From NCBI GenBank assembly GCA_958413095.1, contig CATYUF010000018.1, forward strand, positions 1-31,033: a stretch of DNA of 31,033 nt, in the 5' to 3' direction. Below, one piece after another: positions 8,181 to 15,510 of this stretch. Source of the DNA: an uncultured Clostridium sp. (GTDB lineage: Bacteria > Bacillota > Clostridia > TANB77 > CAG-508). The position numbers and the translations under genes were made by a program. The notes under the pieces are model-generated. The model ran no database searches and was not told the DNA's origin. It saw only the letters and a list, made by a program, of their open reading frames with translations. Positions within the stretch are counted from its first letter, which is position 1. Each line of letters begins with the position of its first letter.

Positions 8181-9077
8181 CTAATGTAAACTATTAAAAT
8201 ATTTTTCCAACCAATTGGTCATTATAAGCGTTCTTGCATTTTTTCGTTGAGCACTCATATCAGCATTAATTATATATTGATCATCTGATCTTCTGAAATT
8301 GTTATCATTTATTGCTCTTCTAACACTTCGTAATGAATAATAAATATCGTAAAAAATCCACTTATCAATCAATTTTTCTGGAAACTCTTTAATGCTCAAA
8401 TAACCATTTAAAAATGCTTTAACATCTTCGAATGTATATCTATCCCCGTTTTTCAGAATGCTAAGCATTTTATATACATCTAAGGTTGGATCACCAATCA
8501 TAAAATTTTCAAAATCAATTAGATAATATTTTTCATCTACTTGATTATAAATAATGTTTGCAGGTCTAAAATCTCCATGAACATATGTAAAATGTAAATT
8601 ATTAAAAAGCTCTTTACATTTTTCTTCTACTAAAAACATACTTTCAATAAAATCATCTTCATATGGTGCAAGAATTTTTCTGATGTTAAGCATATCTGAC
8701 AAAATAGTTACAATCCAGGATTGTTCATTATCTTGACTGCTAGTATTGATATCATGAAATTCTCCCATTAAACGACCAATATCATATAATCTTTTTGGGG
8801 TCAACTGCATCATATACTCATTTAATGAAATTCCAGGAATATAATTTTCGACTAATATATTTTGCTCTAGATATACATAACATACTGTTGGAACATTTAT
8901 TGATGTATTACTCATAATTTGTAAACCTACAATACATTTTTCTAACCGTTCACGGCTATTGAAAAACTTTATAATATGATTTTTAAATAATCTTACATCA
9001 TTACTATAAGAATTAAAACATATCAAATCATTCTTTGTTTTTAAATAGTCATCAATCATGTCTAAATAATTATCCAT
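8181..9077 (-). CDS. APH-fold (choline/aminoglycoside kinase family) phosphotransferase
   Basis: 298 aa with the C-lobe signatures of the APH/choline kinase fold: YVHGDFRPANIIYN (catalytic Asp169, Asn174), then LIDFENFMIGDPTLDVYKM (metal-binding Asp188). The N-terminal lobe is short, with YVYLEQNILVENYIPG at the hinge. The family phosphorylates small molecules including aminoglycosides, choline and homoserine; the substrate here is unknown, and resistance should not be assumed. The ATG at 9077 follows GGGAGGAG. It is the first gene of a minus-strand operon running through an unknown protein, a MYG1-like gene and an HD hydrolase. Confidence 0.85.
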   Translation of the reverse strand: MDNYLDMIDDYLKTKNDLICFNSYSNDVRLFKNHIIKFFNSRERLEKCIVGLQIMSNTSINVPTVCYVYLEQNILVENYIPGISLNEYMMQLTPKRLYDIGRLMGEFHDINTSSQDNEQSWIVTILSDMLNIRKILAPYEDDFIESMFLVEEKCKELFNNLHFTYVHGDFRPANIIYNQVDEKYYLIDFENFMIGDPTLDVYKMLSILKNGDRYTFEDVKAFLNGYLSIKEFPEKLIDKWIFYDIYYSLRSVRRAINDNNFRRSDDQYIINADMSAQRKNARTLIMTNWLEKYFNSLH

Positions 9078-9118
9078 GTTAACTCCTCCCTGTGTAAATA
9101 AATAAAAATTACTATTAT

Positions 9119-9147
9119 AGTATACTATATTATGTAAATTTTGTCAA
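9119..9147 (-). promoter_or_regulatory. Sigma-A-type promoter of the accessory operon
   Basis: TTGACA (9147-9142) and TATACT (9124-9119) are 17 bp apart on the minus strand. Immediately upstream ATCAGG (9148-9153) and CCTGAT (9171-9176) form an inverted repeat with a 17-nt gap touching the minus-35 box, a possible regulator site. Confidence 0.8.
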
Positions 9148-9199
9148 ATCAGGAGTATACATAAACTATCCCTGATGCACTTTATTTATATTCACTTGT

Positions 9200-9660
9200 T
9201 TTCTTGAATTTCTGATAAACTATTTCAATTTCTGATATTCCCAATCTGTTATATTTGAACAAGAATCTCTTAACTTCTCCAAATTTTTATCTGTTAATGT
9301 TTGTTTTGACTTTTCTAGCTGTTTTACTTTATGAATTCTTCTATGTATAGCACTCTATATTATCCAATGTTTAATCAACATAATAAAAGATGAGCATATT
9401 TTATATCTCCATCAAAATAGTTATGCTTTTTGTTCAAATTTCAAAATTCAATCTCAGCAACAACTTACTATTTTCTATTTCAATATTATTTACTTTCTAA
9501 TATCTTTTTTTGCATAAGAACACTCTGCAATAATATTTTTATTAGTTTCTTTTGATTTTTCGACAATACATTTTTCTAATCTTTTAGCAATTTCTTGTCC
9601 TTGATAGTTACTATCTACTCCTTTATGAACTAACTTCTCACATATTTTCTAGGCAATTTA
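9200..9660 (-). pseudogene. Decayed coding remnants, family unknown
   Basis: No intact gene lies between 9148 and 9696. Minus-strand translation gives two protein-like pieces. The first, about 9653-9490, reads CEKLVHKGVDSNYQGQEIAK and continues for some 30 codons to a stop. The second, about 9345-9220, includes EKLRDSCSNITDWEYQKLK. Both look like real protein sequence, interrupted by stops and frame changes. I cannot assign a family. They probably remain from an accessory gene or mobile element. Confidence 0.45.
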
Positions 9661-9696
9661 TATTATTTAGAAAAAATGAATATTAAAATTATCTTT

Positions 9697-10194
9697 TTAT
9701 TTTTTATTTTTTATAACAACTTGAATCTCATTATAGTCATATGAAATTTCTTCTAATATCTCTAATAAAAGTTTAATTAATGTTTCAGTATCATAATGTG
9801 TTTCTATAAATAAATTATCATCTATTTTTAATGGGCTTCTCATATCATTAGATGTTTTAGATAGTCTCTTACGTACCCTGCCTAATAATTTATCTCTTAA
9901 TGCCATAATCCTCATTTTCATTATTGGATTTTTTATAACTTCTTTCAAGATAGTATCTACTACAACTTTCCATGTAGGAGTCAGCTGACGTTTTCCTCTA
10001 TAAATAATAGCAATAGGTTTTTTTCCTTTAAAACCTGTCGTATTGGTTATTGGATAAATCGTCTCATATTCACTTTCAAATTCTTTTTCTTCCATTTCCA
10101 TTTTTTCTACTCTTTTTACTAATTCATCAAATGTAGAATTAATCATAAGTATAAGTTCATTTTGTTTTTCTCTAATCTCTTTTATTATATTCAT
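9697..10194 (-). CDS. Unknown 165-aa protein under an operator-like palindrome
   Basis: The start is set at the ATG at 10194, with AAAGGAG 9-10 nt upstream. A longer frame to 10257 would translate the promoter and palindrome themselves. The first 45 residues are an acidic coiled-coil-like helix (LMINSTFDELVKRVEKMEME). The rest is a compact domain containing FKGKKPIAIIYRGKR, TPTWKVVVDTIL, LLGRVRKRLSK, PLKIDDNLFIETHYD and a C-terminal strand. This Lys/Gly-Pro...Trp-Lys...Arg-Lys-Arg...Glu-Thr pattern resembles a C-terminal domain I have seen in restriction- and DUF-type proteins, but I cannot name it. Function unknown. Confidence 0.7.
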   Translation of the reverse strand: MNIIKEIREKQNELILMINSTFDELVKRVEKMEMEEKEFESEYETIYPITNTTGFKGKKPIAIIYRGKRQLTPTWKVVVDTILKEVIKNPIMKMRIMALRDKLLGRVRKRLSKTSNDMRSPLKIDDNLFIETHYDTETLIKLLLEILEEISYDYNEIQVVIKNKK

Positions 10195-10216
10195 GCTTTT
10201 CACTCCTTTCGCTATT

Positions 10217-10245
10217 ATTTTAGCACGTGCTAAATATATTGTCAA
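10217..10245 (-). promoter_or_regulatory. Promoter with embedded 16-bp operator palindrome
   Basis: On the minus strand TTGACA (10245-10240) and TAAAAT (10222-10217) are 17 bp apart. The perfect palindrome TTTAGCACGTGCTAAA (10219-10234) fills the spacer and enters the minus-10 box. This is the classic place for a dimeric repressor to block RNA polymerase, so the 165-aa gene is probably repressed by a helix-turn-helix regulator not encoded next to it. Confidence 0.8.
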
Positions 10246-10304
10246 TATATTTTTCAAATAAAAAATACATCTAAAACTGTATTTCTACAAATTTTAAATG
10301 TATT

Positions 10305-10559
10305 TTATTTTTGATGGCTATATTTTAATTTTGTTGCCATTCCTCCTCTTATATGTCTTTCTGCTTTATTTTCGTCAAGTATCTTTCTGACTTCTTTGGC
10401 TAATCCTGGATTTATTTTTCTTAGTCTTTCAGATACATCTTTATGTACTGTACTTTTGCTTATTCCAAATTTTTTAGCAGCCCCTCTTACTGTATCTTTT
10501 GATTCTATTATATAATGTGCAAGCTTTATAGCTCTTTCTTCGATTGATATACCTATCAT
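10305..10559 (-). CDS. spoIIID: Sporulation transcription regulator SpoIIID
   Basis: 84 aa, full family length. SpoIIID is the small mother-cell DNA-binding protein that switches gene expression between the sigma-E and sigma-K stages. It begins IEERAIKLAHYIIESKDTVR, has the helix-turn-helix AAKKFGISKSTVHKDVSERL (about 27-46), then INPGLAKEVRKILDENKAERHIRGG and a basic tail. The ATG at 10559 follows AAAGGAG. No clear sigma-E promoter could be chosen in the AT-rich upstream stretch. It stands apart from its usual spoIIQ/mreB neighbours; a 47-bp repeat begins 78 bp upstream of its start. Confidence 0.97.
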   Translation of the reverse strand: MIGISIEERAIKLAHYIIESKDTVRGAAKKFGISKSTVHKDVSERLRKINPGLAKEVRKILDENKAERHIRGGMATKLKYSHQK

Positions 10560-10637
10560 TGTTCTAACTCCTTTATGAGAATACTTTTGTTTAATTGTAT
10601 TCTTATTAAGTTGTAGTTAGAACTTTAACTTTTATAG

Positions 10638-10684
10638 TTTAATATTTTTATATTTTCAATTTCTTATAATATCTTTTATAACTT
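10638..10684 (+). repeat. 47-bp direct repeat, copy A (tcdA 3'-end remnant)
   Basis: Identical over 47 bp to 12592-12638, which covers the last codons and stop of tcdA plus the bases beyond it. Read on the minus strand, copy A still encodes KVIKDIIRN-stop and is preceded by GGAA, close to the GGGGAA at the intact gene. It lies between spoIIID and the broken small gene. Confidence 0.9.
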
Positions 10685-10705
10685 TCCTAATCATATAGGT
10701 ATTTA

Positions 10706-10906
10706 TTAATTATTTTCAGCTAAATATTTTTGAAAATCTTCTATAGTAATATCTTCGTCATTTTCATATTTTTCTTTAGTATAATCTCCCGTTCCTACAC
10801 ATAACATTTGTAAAAACTGCACTAATTCTGCTGGACTCAAGTTCTCTTTTAATGCAGCTTATCCTTTATCTTTGATTTTCTCTAACTCTTTTAAATTTGT
10901 TCCCAT
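10706..10906 (-). pseudogene. Small protein gene with in-frame TAA
   Basis: From the ATG at 10906 (GGAG 9 nt upstream) the minus strand reads 66 codons to a TAA at 10706. The only fault is one in-frame TAA at codon 16 (10861-10859). Before it: MGTNLKELEKIKDKG; after it: AALKENLSPAELVQFLQML, then CVGTGDYTKEKYENDEDITI and EDFQKYLAENN. The acidic, helical sequence looks like a genuine small protein, family unknown. One substitution would restore it. It sits directly inside repeat copy A. Confidence 0.6.
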
Positions 10907-10969
10907 TTACATCATCTCCATAATAAACTCTATCGGATTTATAACTTTATTTTAAAATAAATTTGTATT

Positions 10970-11692
10970 TTATATTAACAAAATATATTTTCCATTTTTT
11001 ATTTTCCCTAATATATTTAATTTTATAAGTTGTTTAAAAATCTTATTTATATTATGTGTAGATATCTCTAAAATTTGGGCTATTTGACTTTGAGTTTTTA
11101 ATATTAATTTTTCTTCATTTGAATTTTGAAATAAATATAAAATAACTTTATAATAATTTGAATTTAATATTTGTAATAATTCTAAAAATGAATTCTTATC
11201 TATTAAAATAATATCATTTTTATTATTTTGTACTTTAAGTTTTTGAAATGCTGAATATGAATGTTTATGCGCTACTTTGTTAATCTCTCTTGGTATCCAC
11301 TTAATCCTAAAGCTACAGTCTTTTTTGGCTAATGCCTTTTTTATTCTTACATAAGTTTGTTTAATTGTATTTAATAACGTTAAATTGTTTTCAAAAACTT
11401 TTATTTTGTTTTTATCTTCAATAAAAAAATCTCTTGCAACAACACAATCTGTTCTTAACCAAAATTTTTGAGTTATGTTTTTCTTTAATAAACTTCCTTG
11501 TATAAGATTTATGGCTTGAAAAATAGCAAATACTTCACATTCTGTTGAATTTTCTAATTGAACATTACATTTTTTTGCAATGATTTTTACTATTTCATTT
11601 TCTTGCATGATAACAATAGCATAAGTCCCCAATTTAGTTACATTATCATAACTCGCATCAGTATAAATCTCATATGTTTTTTGAGATTCCAT
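10970..11692 (-). CDS. RNase H-like domain fused to a winged-helix domain
   Basis: 240 aa from the ATG at 11692, 10 nt after GAGGAG; an in-frame GTG at 11701 is too close to that site. Residues 1-150 follow the RNase HI fold: YTDASYD (Asp12), STECEVFAIFQAI (Glu53), LRTDCVVARDF (Asp82), and IPREINKVAHKHS, where the usual fourth Asp is His142. Three of four metal ligands are kept, so activity is possible but uncertain. Residues about 170-240 are a winged helix-turn-helix (TQSQIAQILEISTHNINKIF), resembling plasmid RepL-type or MarR-like domains. The fusion suggests a replication or regulatory role for the surrounding element. It follows a structured non-coding stretch. Confidence 0.75.
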   Translation of the reverse strand: MESQKTYEIYTDASYDNVTKLGTYAIVIMQENEIVKIIAKKCNVQLENSTECEVFAIFQAINLIQGSLLKKNITQKFWLRTDCVVARDFFIEDKNKIKVFENNLTLLNTIKQTYVRIKKALAKKDCSFRIKWIPREINKVAHKHSYSAFQKLKVQNNKNDIILIDKNSFLELLQILNSNYYKVILYLFQNSNEEKLILKTQSQIAQILEISTHNINKIFKQLIKLNILGKIKNGKYILLI

Positions 11693-11703
11693 TATTATCA
11701 CAC

Positions 11704-12003
11704 TCCTCTTTTATTCAATAATAAATTTGCTACCCTTTACTATAATGGCTTAATCTTTTATTTTAATTTGATAACCAAAAATAAATGAAAAACTTAAATT
11801 ATAAAATAAAAAAACATATAAATTGTAATTAGATAATACCTTTAACTGGCATTTAAATTCTTTCTTATTTCATTTTCAATAAACATTTATAATTATAGGC
11901 TCATTTGCAAGTATGCAAATTCTGCACAAAGGGTAGCACTTGGGCTGTTAAAATCTTTTTTCATTTGACTTATTGAATAACTTTATAAGCACCCAATATT
12001 TTA
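11704..12003. other. Non-coding stretch with two inverted repeats
   Basis: No gene is seen here. ATTTGCA (11903-11909) and TGCAAAT (11914-11920) form a perfect 7-bp hairpin with a 4-nt loop. TGCTACCCTTT (11728-11738) and AAAGGGTAGCA (11928-11938) are perfect 11-bp inverted repeats 200 bp apart. They could fold the leader of the RNase H-like gene or mark a replication or regulatory site of the element. Confidence 0.55.
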
Positions 12004-12510
12004 TTAAATATTAACTTCAAATTCTATTGAGTTTAATTTTGATATTTCAAAATCAGTTTCTTGAATCTTATTTTCTATTAATTCATTTTCATTCTTGATT
12101 TTCTCTATATCATAGTTCAATGTTTTACACTCAAAATATGAATTATTTACTTCTGTAACTCTTCTCTTAGAATTTCTTTTGTTTAATAATGAACTATATA
12201 AAGACTTCATTTTTCTTAAGTTTGTATTATCAACTATAGCTTCTTGAATAGTTCTTCCATCTGGTAACTTAAATGTGTTATTCTTTTCATATATAATTGA
12301 TTTTATTTTTGTAATCTTTGTTTGTGTATTTTTATATTCTTCAAATACTTTTTTGAAATCTTCTGTATAGTTCTCTATTACATTAACTTTTCCATCTAAT
12401 TCTTGAATTGATGTGTTATATGCATATTCATTCACATTACACCCATATTCTGAAAATTTTCTTTCTTCTTCCGCAACTACATTCATTAAACTTGATAAAT
12501 TTGTTTTCAT
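12004..12510 (-). CDS. DIP1984-like (septicolysin-type) helical protein
   Basis: 168 aa from the ATG at 12510, 8 nt after GGAG; a GTG at 12519 abuts that site and is less likely. It is a hydrophilic, mostly helical protein with coiled-coil stretches. The middle FKLPDGRTIQEAIVDNTNLRK, then RVTEVNNSYFECKTLNYDIEK and LIENKIQETDFEISKLN, follow the pattern of the DIP1984 family (G-x-T-L-x-E-x-x, a D-x-L helix, then alternating helices). The family's biochemical role is not settled. No signal peptide or membrane segment. It has its own consensus promoter, placed just inside repeat copy B. Confidence 0.6.
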   Translation of the reverse strand: MKTNLSSLMNVVAEEERKFSEYGCNVNEYAYNTSIQELDGKVNVIENYTEDFKKVFEEYKNTQTKITKIKSIIYEKNNTFKLPDGRTIQEAIVDNTNLRKMKSLYSSLLNKRNSKRRVTEVNNSYFECKTLNYDIEKIKNENELIENKIQETDFEISKLNSIEFEVNI

Positions 12511-12546
12511 AAACTTCACTCCATTCTTTTCGCAAACTTTTGTTTG

Positions 12547-12575
12547 ATTGTAATATTTATTGTTCTTTTTGTCAA
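12547..12575 (-). promoter_or_regulatory. Sigma-A-type promoter of the DIP1984-like gene
   Basis: TTGACA (12575-12570) and TACAAT (12552-12547) on the minus strand, 17 bp apart. It begins 17 bp from the end of the 47-bp repeat, so it belongs to the element and not to tcdA. Confidence 0.8.
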
Positions 12576-12591
12576 TATATTTTTTACATTT

Positions 12592-12638
12592 TTTAATATT
12601 TTTATATTTTCAATTTCTTATAATATCTTTTATAACTT
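12592..12638 (+). repeat. 47-bp direct repeat, copy B (3' end of intact tcdA)
   Basis: Identical to 10638-10684. It spans the last nine or ten codons of tcdA (VIKDIIRN and stop) and 18 bp beyond. Sequence identity stops after ATAACTT at 12638. Confidence 0.9.
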
Positions 12639-13326
12639 CCCCAGCTATAATCATACCTGCAACTGATGGTACAAATGATATACTCCCTGGAGTTTGCTTT
12701 CTTCTGTTTTCAGTTTCAATTCCTTCTTCTTTTATTTTTATTGGTTCTTCTTTTGAATATAAAACTTTCACATTATGTATGTTTCTTTTTTTCAATTCTT
12801 TTCTCATCACTTTGGCAAGTGGACATACTGATGTTTTACTAATATCTGATATTTCAAATCTAGTTGGGTCTAGCTTATTTCCTGTTCCCATAGATGATAT
12901 GATTGGAACTTTTTCCTGTTTTGCTTTTTCTATTAGTTTTAGCTTTGTTGTCACTGTATCTACTGCATCTACTACATATGTTATTTCTTTATTGATTAAA
13001 TTTTCCTCTCCATCTTCTATATCTTGTGCCATATATATTTCAACTTTTGCATTTGGATTAATTTCTTCTATTCGTTCCTTCATTATATCAATTTTTCTTT
13101 TTCCTATTGTATTTATATTCGCATGTATTTGTCTGTTTATATTGCTAATTGAAATAATATCGTTGTCTATTAATATAAATTCTCCTATTCCTGCTCTTGC
13201 TAATCCCTCAACTACAAATGAACCAACTCCGCCTATTCCATATATAGCTATTTTTGATTTATTTAATTTTTCTATGTTTTCTTTGCCTATCAATAACTCC
13301 GTTCTTGATTTCCAATTTTCTTCCAT
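12610..13326 (-). CDS. tcdA: tRNA threonylcarbamoyladenosine dehydratase (TcdA/CsdL)
   Basis: 238 aa, E1/ThiF-like superfamily. TcdA uses ATP to cyclise t6A37 of tRNA to ct6A. The N-terminus (RTELLIGKENIEKL) leads to the nucleotide-binding IYGIGGVGSFVVEGLARAGIG, then LIDNDIISISNINRQIHA, the VVDAVDTVTTKL strand, ISSMGTGNKLDPTRFEISDI, SVCPLAKVMRKELKK and the C-terminal PGSISFVPSVAGMIIAGEVI. The gene is complete. Its 3' end is the sequence duplicated at 10638-10684. It faces away from the FAD dehydrogenase gene across 371 bp. Confidence 0.93.
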   Translation of the reverse strand: MEENWKSRTELLIGKENIEKLNKSKIAIYGIGGVGSFVVEGLARAGIGEFILIDNDIISISNINRQIHANINTIGKRKIDIMKERIEEINPNAKVEIYMAQDIEDGEENLINKEITYVVDAVDTVTTKLKLIEKAKQEKVPIISSMGTGNKLDPTRFEISDISKTSVCPLAKVMRKELKKRNIHNVKVLYSKEEPIKIKEEGIETENRRKQTPGSISFVPSVAGMIIAGEVIKDIIRN

Positions 13327-13697
13327 TTTATTAACCCTTCTTTTTTATCATTATTTTTTGTTGATTATGATAATCTAAATATAAAATTAACACTTTATTA
13401 TTAAATTGCAATTCTTAACCTTTTATATGCATTATATCACAAAGCTTTCATTTTAGAATAGCTTTTTGCTACATTTTATGTTATACTTTATGTATTAATA
13501 AGAATATTATTTAAGCGATATATTTGAAATTATTAAAGGTGTTTTAAGGTTACATTTAATTACTATATATAAAAATCTTATATAGTTTCAGTATACAATA
13601 AAAATACTAATAAATAATTATATAAATAAAATAAAATAATCTAATACAATTTTTAATATTACTTTATAAATTTAAAATATTATACAAGGAGAAAAAT
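13327..13697. other. Divergent intergenic region, tcdA and FAD dehydrogenase
   Basis: About 370 bp of AT-rich sequence between two divergent genes. It must hold both promoters, but no hexamer pair with 17-18 bp spacing stands out. No ORF or hairpin of note was seen. Confidence 0.5.
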
Positions 13698-15296
13698 ATG
13701 CTAAGAATTAATAATGTTAAGATATATGATAATTTCACTAATAATCAACTTTTAGATTTTGTATGCAACAAATTTAAAATAAATAAAAATGATGTTATTG
13801 ATTTTATAATATCAAAAAAATCTATTGACGCAAGAAAGAAAAATGATGTTCATTTTAATTATTGTTTTAACATTAAAGTAAAAGATGAGAATAAATATAA
13901 AAAACTTGAAAAAATAAATGCTCTTGATAAAACTATTACTTTAAAATTAACTGATAGCATTAATACTAATTTTAACCAATCACCAGTAATAATTGGAGCA
14001 GGTCCTGCTGGTTTGTTTTCTGCTTTAAGTTTTGTAGAAAATGGTGTTAAACCCATTATAATTGAACAAGGAAAAATGGTTGATGATAGAAAAAAAGATA
14101 TTGATAATTTTTTAAGTGGTAATAAATTAAATCCTTTGTCTAATGTTCAATTTGGAGAAGGTGGTGCTGGTACTTTTTCTGATGGAAAATTGACAACTGG
14201 TATAAATAATTCTTTATGTAAAAAAGTTTTAACTGAATTTGTAAGATTTGGTGCACCAGAAGAAATTTTATATCTTTCAAAACCTCATATTGGGACTGAT
14301 AATTTAATTAATATTATTGCAAATATCAGAAATTATATCATTTCTAAAGGTGGAAAATTTTATTTTTCTACAAAAGCAATAGATTTTAATATTTCAAGTA
14401 ATAAGATAAATTCTGTACTATTACAAGATGTAAATACTTCTAAAATTTTTGAAATTGAAACTTCTAATGTTATTTTAGCTATTGGCCATAGTAGTAGAGA
14501 TACTTTTTATAAAATCTTTGAAAAAGGATTATTTTTAGAGCCTAAAAATTTTTCAGTAGGTGTAAGAATTGAACATTTACAAAGCGAAATTAATAAAGCA
14601 CAATATGGGAAAATTACAAAATTGAAATTACCTCCTGCTGAATATAAATTAGCATATCATTCACCATCTGGTCGTTCTTGCTATACTTTTTGTATGTGTC
14701 CTGGTGGTTCTGTTATGGCCTCTTCTAGTGATGAAAAAACTATTGTTACAAATGGTATGAGTAATTATTTAAGAAATGGTATAAATGCAAATTCTGCTGT
14801 TTTGGTAAATGTTACTCCTGATGATTTTTCTAACAATACTCCTCTTGCTGGTATTGATTTTCAGAAAAATCTTGAAGAAAAGGCTTTTACTTTAGGTGGT
14901 TCAAATTACTTTGCTCCAATTCAAAGGTTTGAAGATTTTGAGTTAAATAGACCTTCAAGCTTTATTGGTACTATCAACCCTTCATATTTGCCTGGAGTTA
15001 CTTTCTCTAATCTAAATGAAATTTTACCTGAATTCATTTCCCAAACTTTATTAGAAGGTATTAAATATTTTGATACTAAGCTTAATGGATTTGCTAATCC
15101 TGATGCTATTTTAACAGGTGTTGAAACTCGTAGTTCTTCTCCAGTAAAAATTCTTAGAAATGATAAGCTTGTTTCTAATATCGATGGAATTTATCCTTGT
15201 GGAGAAGGTGCTGGTTATGCTGGTGGAATTATGTCTGCTGCTGTTGATGGGATTAAATGTTGTTATGCTATTTTAGAAAAAATGATAACCATTTAA
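13698..15296 (+). CDS. FAD-dependent dehydrogenase (COG2509 type)
   Basis: 532 aa. An N-terminal domain of about 90 residues (LRINNVKIY, then SIDARKKNDVHFNYCFNIKV), typical of this uncharacterised group, precedes the FAD-binding VIIGAGPAGLFSALSFVENG (about 96-115). Next come NPLSNVQFGEGGAGTFSDGKL, AIGHSSRDTFYKIFEKG, VGVRIEHLQ and a C-terminal FAD contact GIYPCGEGAGYAGGIMSAAVDG. Substrate and partner are unknown; cytosolic, no membrane segment. The ATG at 13698 follows AAGGAG. It is the only plus-strand gene between 1076 and 24871 apart from small RNAs, and it is monocistronic. Confidence 0.9.
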   Translation: MLRINNVKIYDNFTNNQLLDFVCNKFKINKNDVIDFIISKKSIDARKKNDVHFNYCFNIKVKDENKYKKLEKINALDKTITLKLTDSINTNFNQSPVIIGAGPAGLFSALSFVENGVKPIIIEQGKMVDDRKKDIDNFLSGNKLNPLSNVQFGEGGAGTFSDGKLTTGINNSLCKKVLTEFVRFGAPEEILYLSKPHIGTDNLINIIANIRNYIISKGGKFYFSTKAIDFNISSNKINSVLLQDVNTSKIFEIETSNVILAIGHSSRDTFYKIFEKGLFLEPKNFSVGVRIEHLQSEINKAQYGKITKLKLPPAEYKLAYHSPSGRSCYTFCMCPGGSVMASSSDEKTIVTNGMSNYLRNGINANSAVLVNVTPDDFSNNTPLAGIDFQKNLEEKAFTLGGSNYFAPIQRFEDFELNRPSSFIGTINPSYLPGVTFSNLNEILPEFISQTLLEGIKYFDTKLNGFANPDAILTGVETRSSSPVKILRNDKLVSNIDGIYPCGEGAGYAGGIMSAAVDGIKCCYAILEKMITI

Positions 15297-15510
15297 GTTA
15301 GAAATAATATCTTTTCTAGTATAATTTATAATAATAATATATATATTTCTAATATAAAAAGTAAAAAGTTATTTTAGATAAATTTTATTTTATCAACTAT
15401 AAAGAAACTGTCCTAAAATAAACCTCCAAAAAAAGAAGAAAATCCAACTCTCATTACTCTAGATTTTTCTGATTTTTCAGGTTCTACTTTAGGTCATTTT
15501 CTTCATTTAA

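Larger units (their letters stand above)
10638..12638. mobile_element. Candidate 2-kb integrated element bounded by 47-bp direct repeats
   Basis: The segment between the two repeats holds only accessory genes, all on the minus strand: a broken small gene, an RNase H/winged-helix protein and a DIP1984-like protein. One repeat is the 3' end of the housekeeping gene tcdA, which stays intact. That is what site-specific integration at a gene 3' end leaves behind as attL/attR. No integrase or transposase lies inside, so the element would be non-autonomous or its integrase lost. An alternative is duplication by recombination. Confidence 0.5.

Noticed and set aside
12560..13378. 272-codon plus-strand ORF opposite tcdA
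   Set aside because: Shadow frame: tcdA on the minus strand has all family motifs, while this one is low-complexity Ser/Phe/Ile-rich sequence.
3567..13586. AAAAATCTTATATAG occurring near 3570 and again near 13572
   Set aside because: A 15-base AT-only-rich match in sequence this AT-rich is weak, the flanks do not align, and neither site has a consistent position relative to a gene.
15413..15500. Possible IS end: GTCCTAAAATAAACCT and an imperfect inverted copy AGGTTCTACTTTAGGTC
   Set aside because: The arms are imperfect, no transposase is recognisable, and there is no target-site duplication; it may simply be a decayed terminator of the neighbouring MFS remnant.
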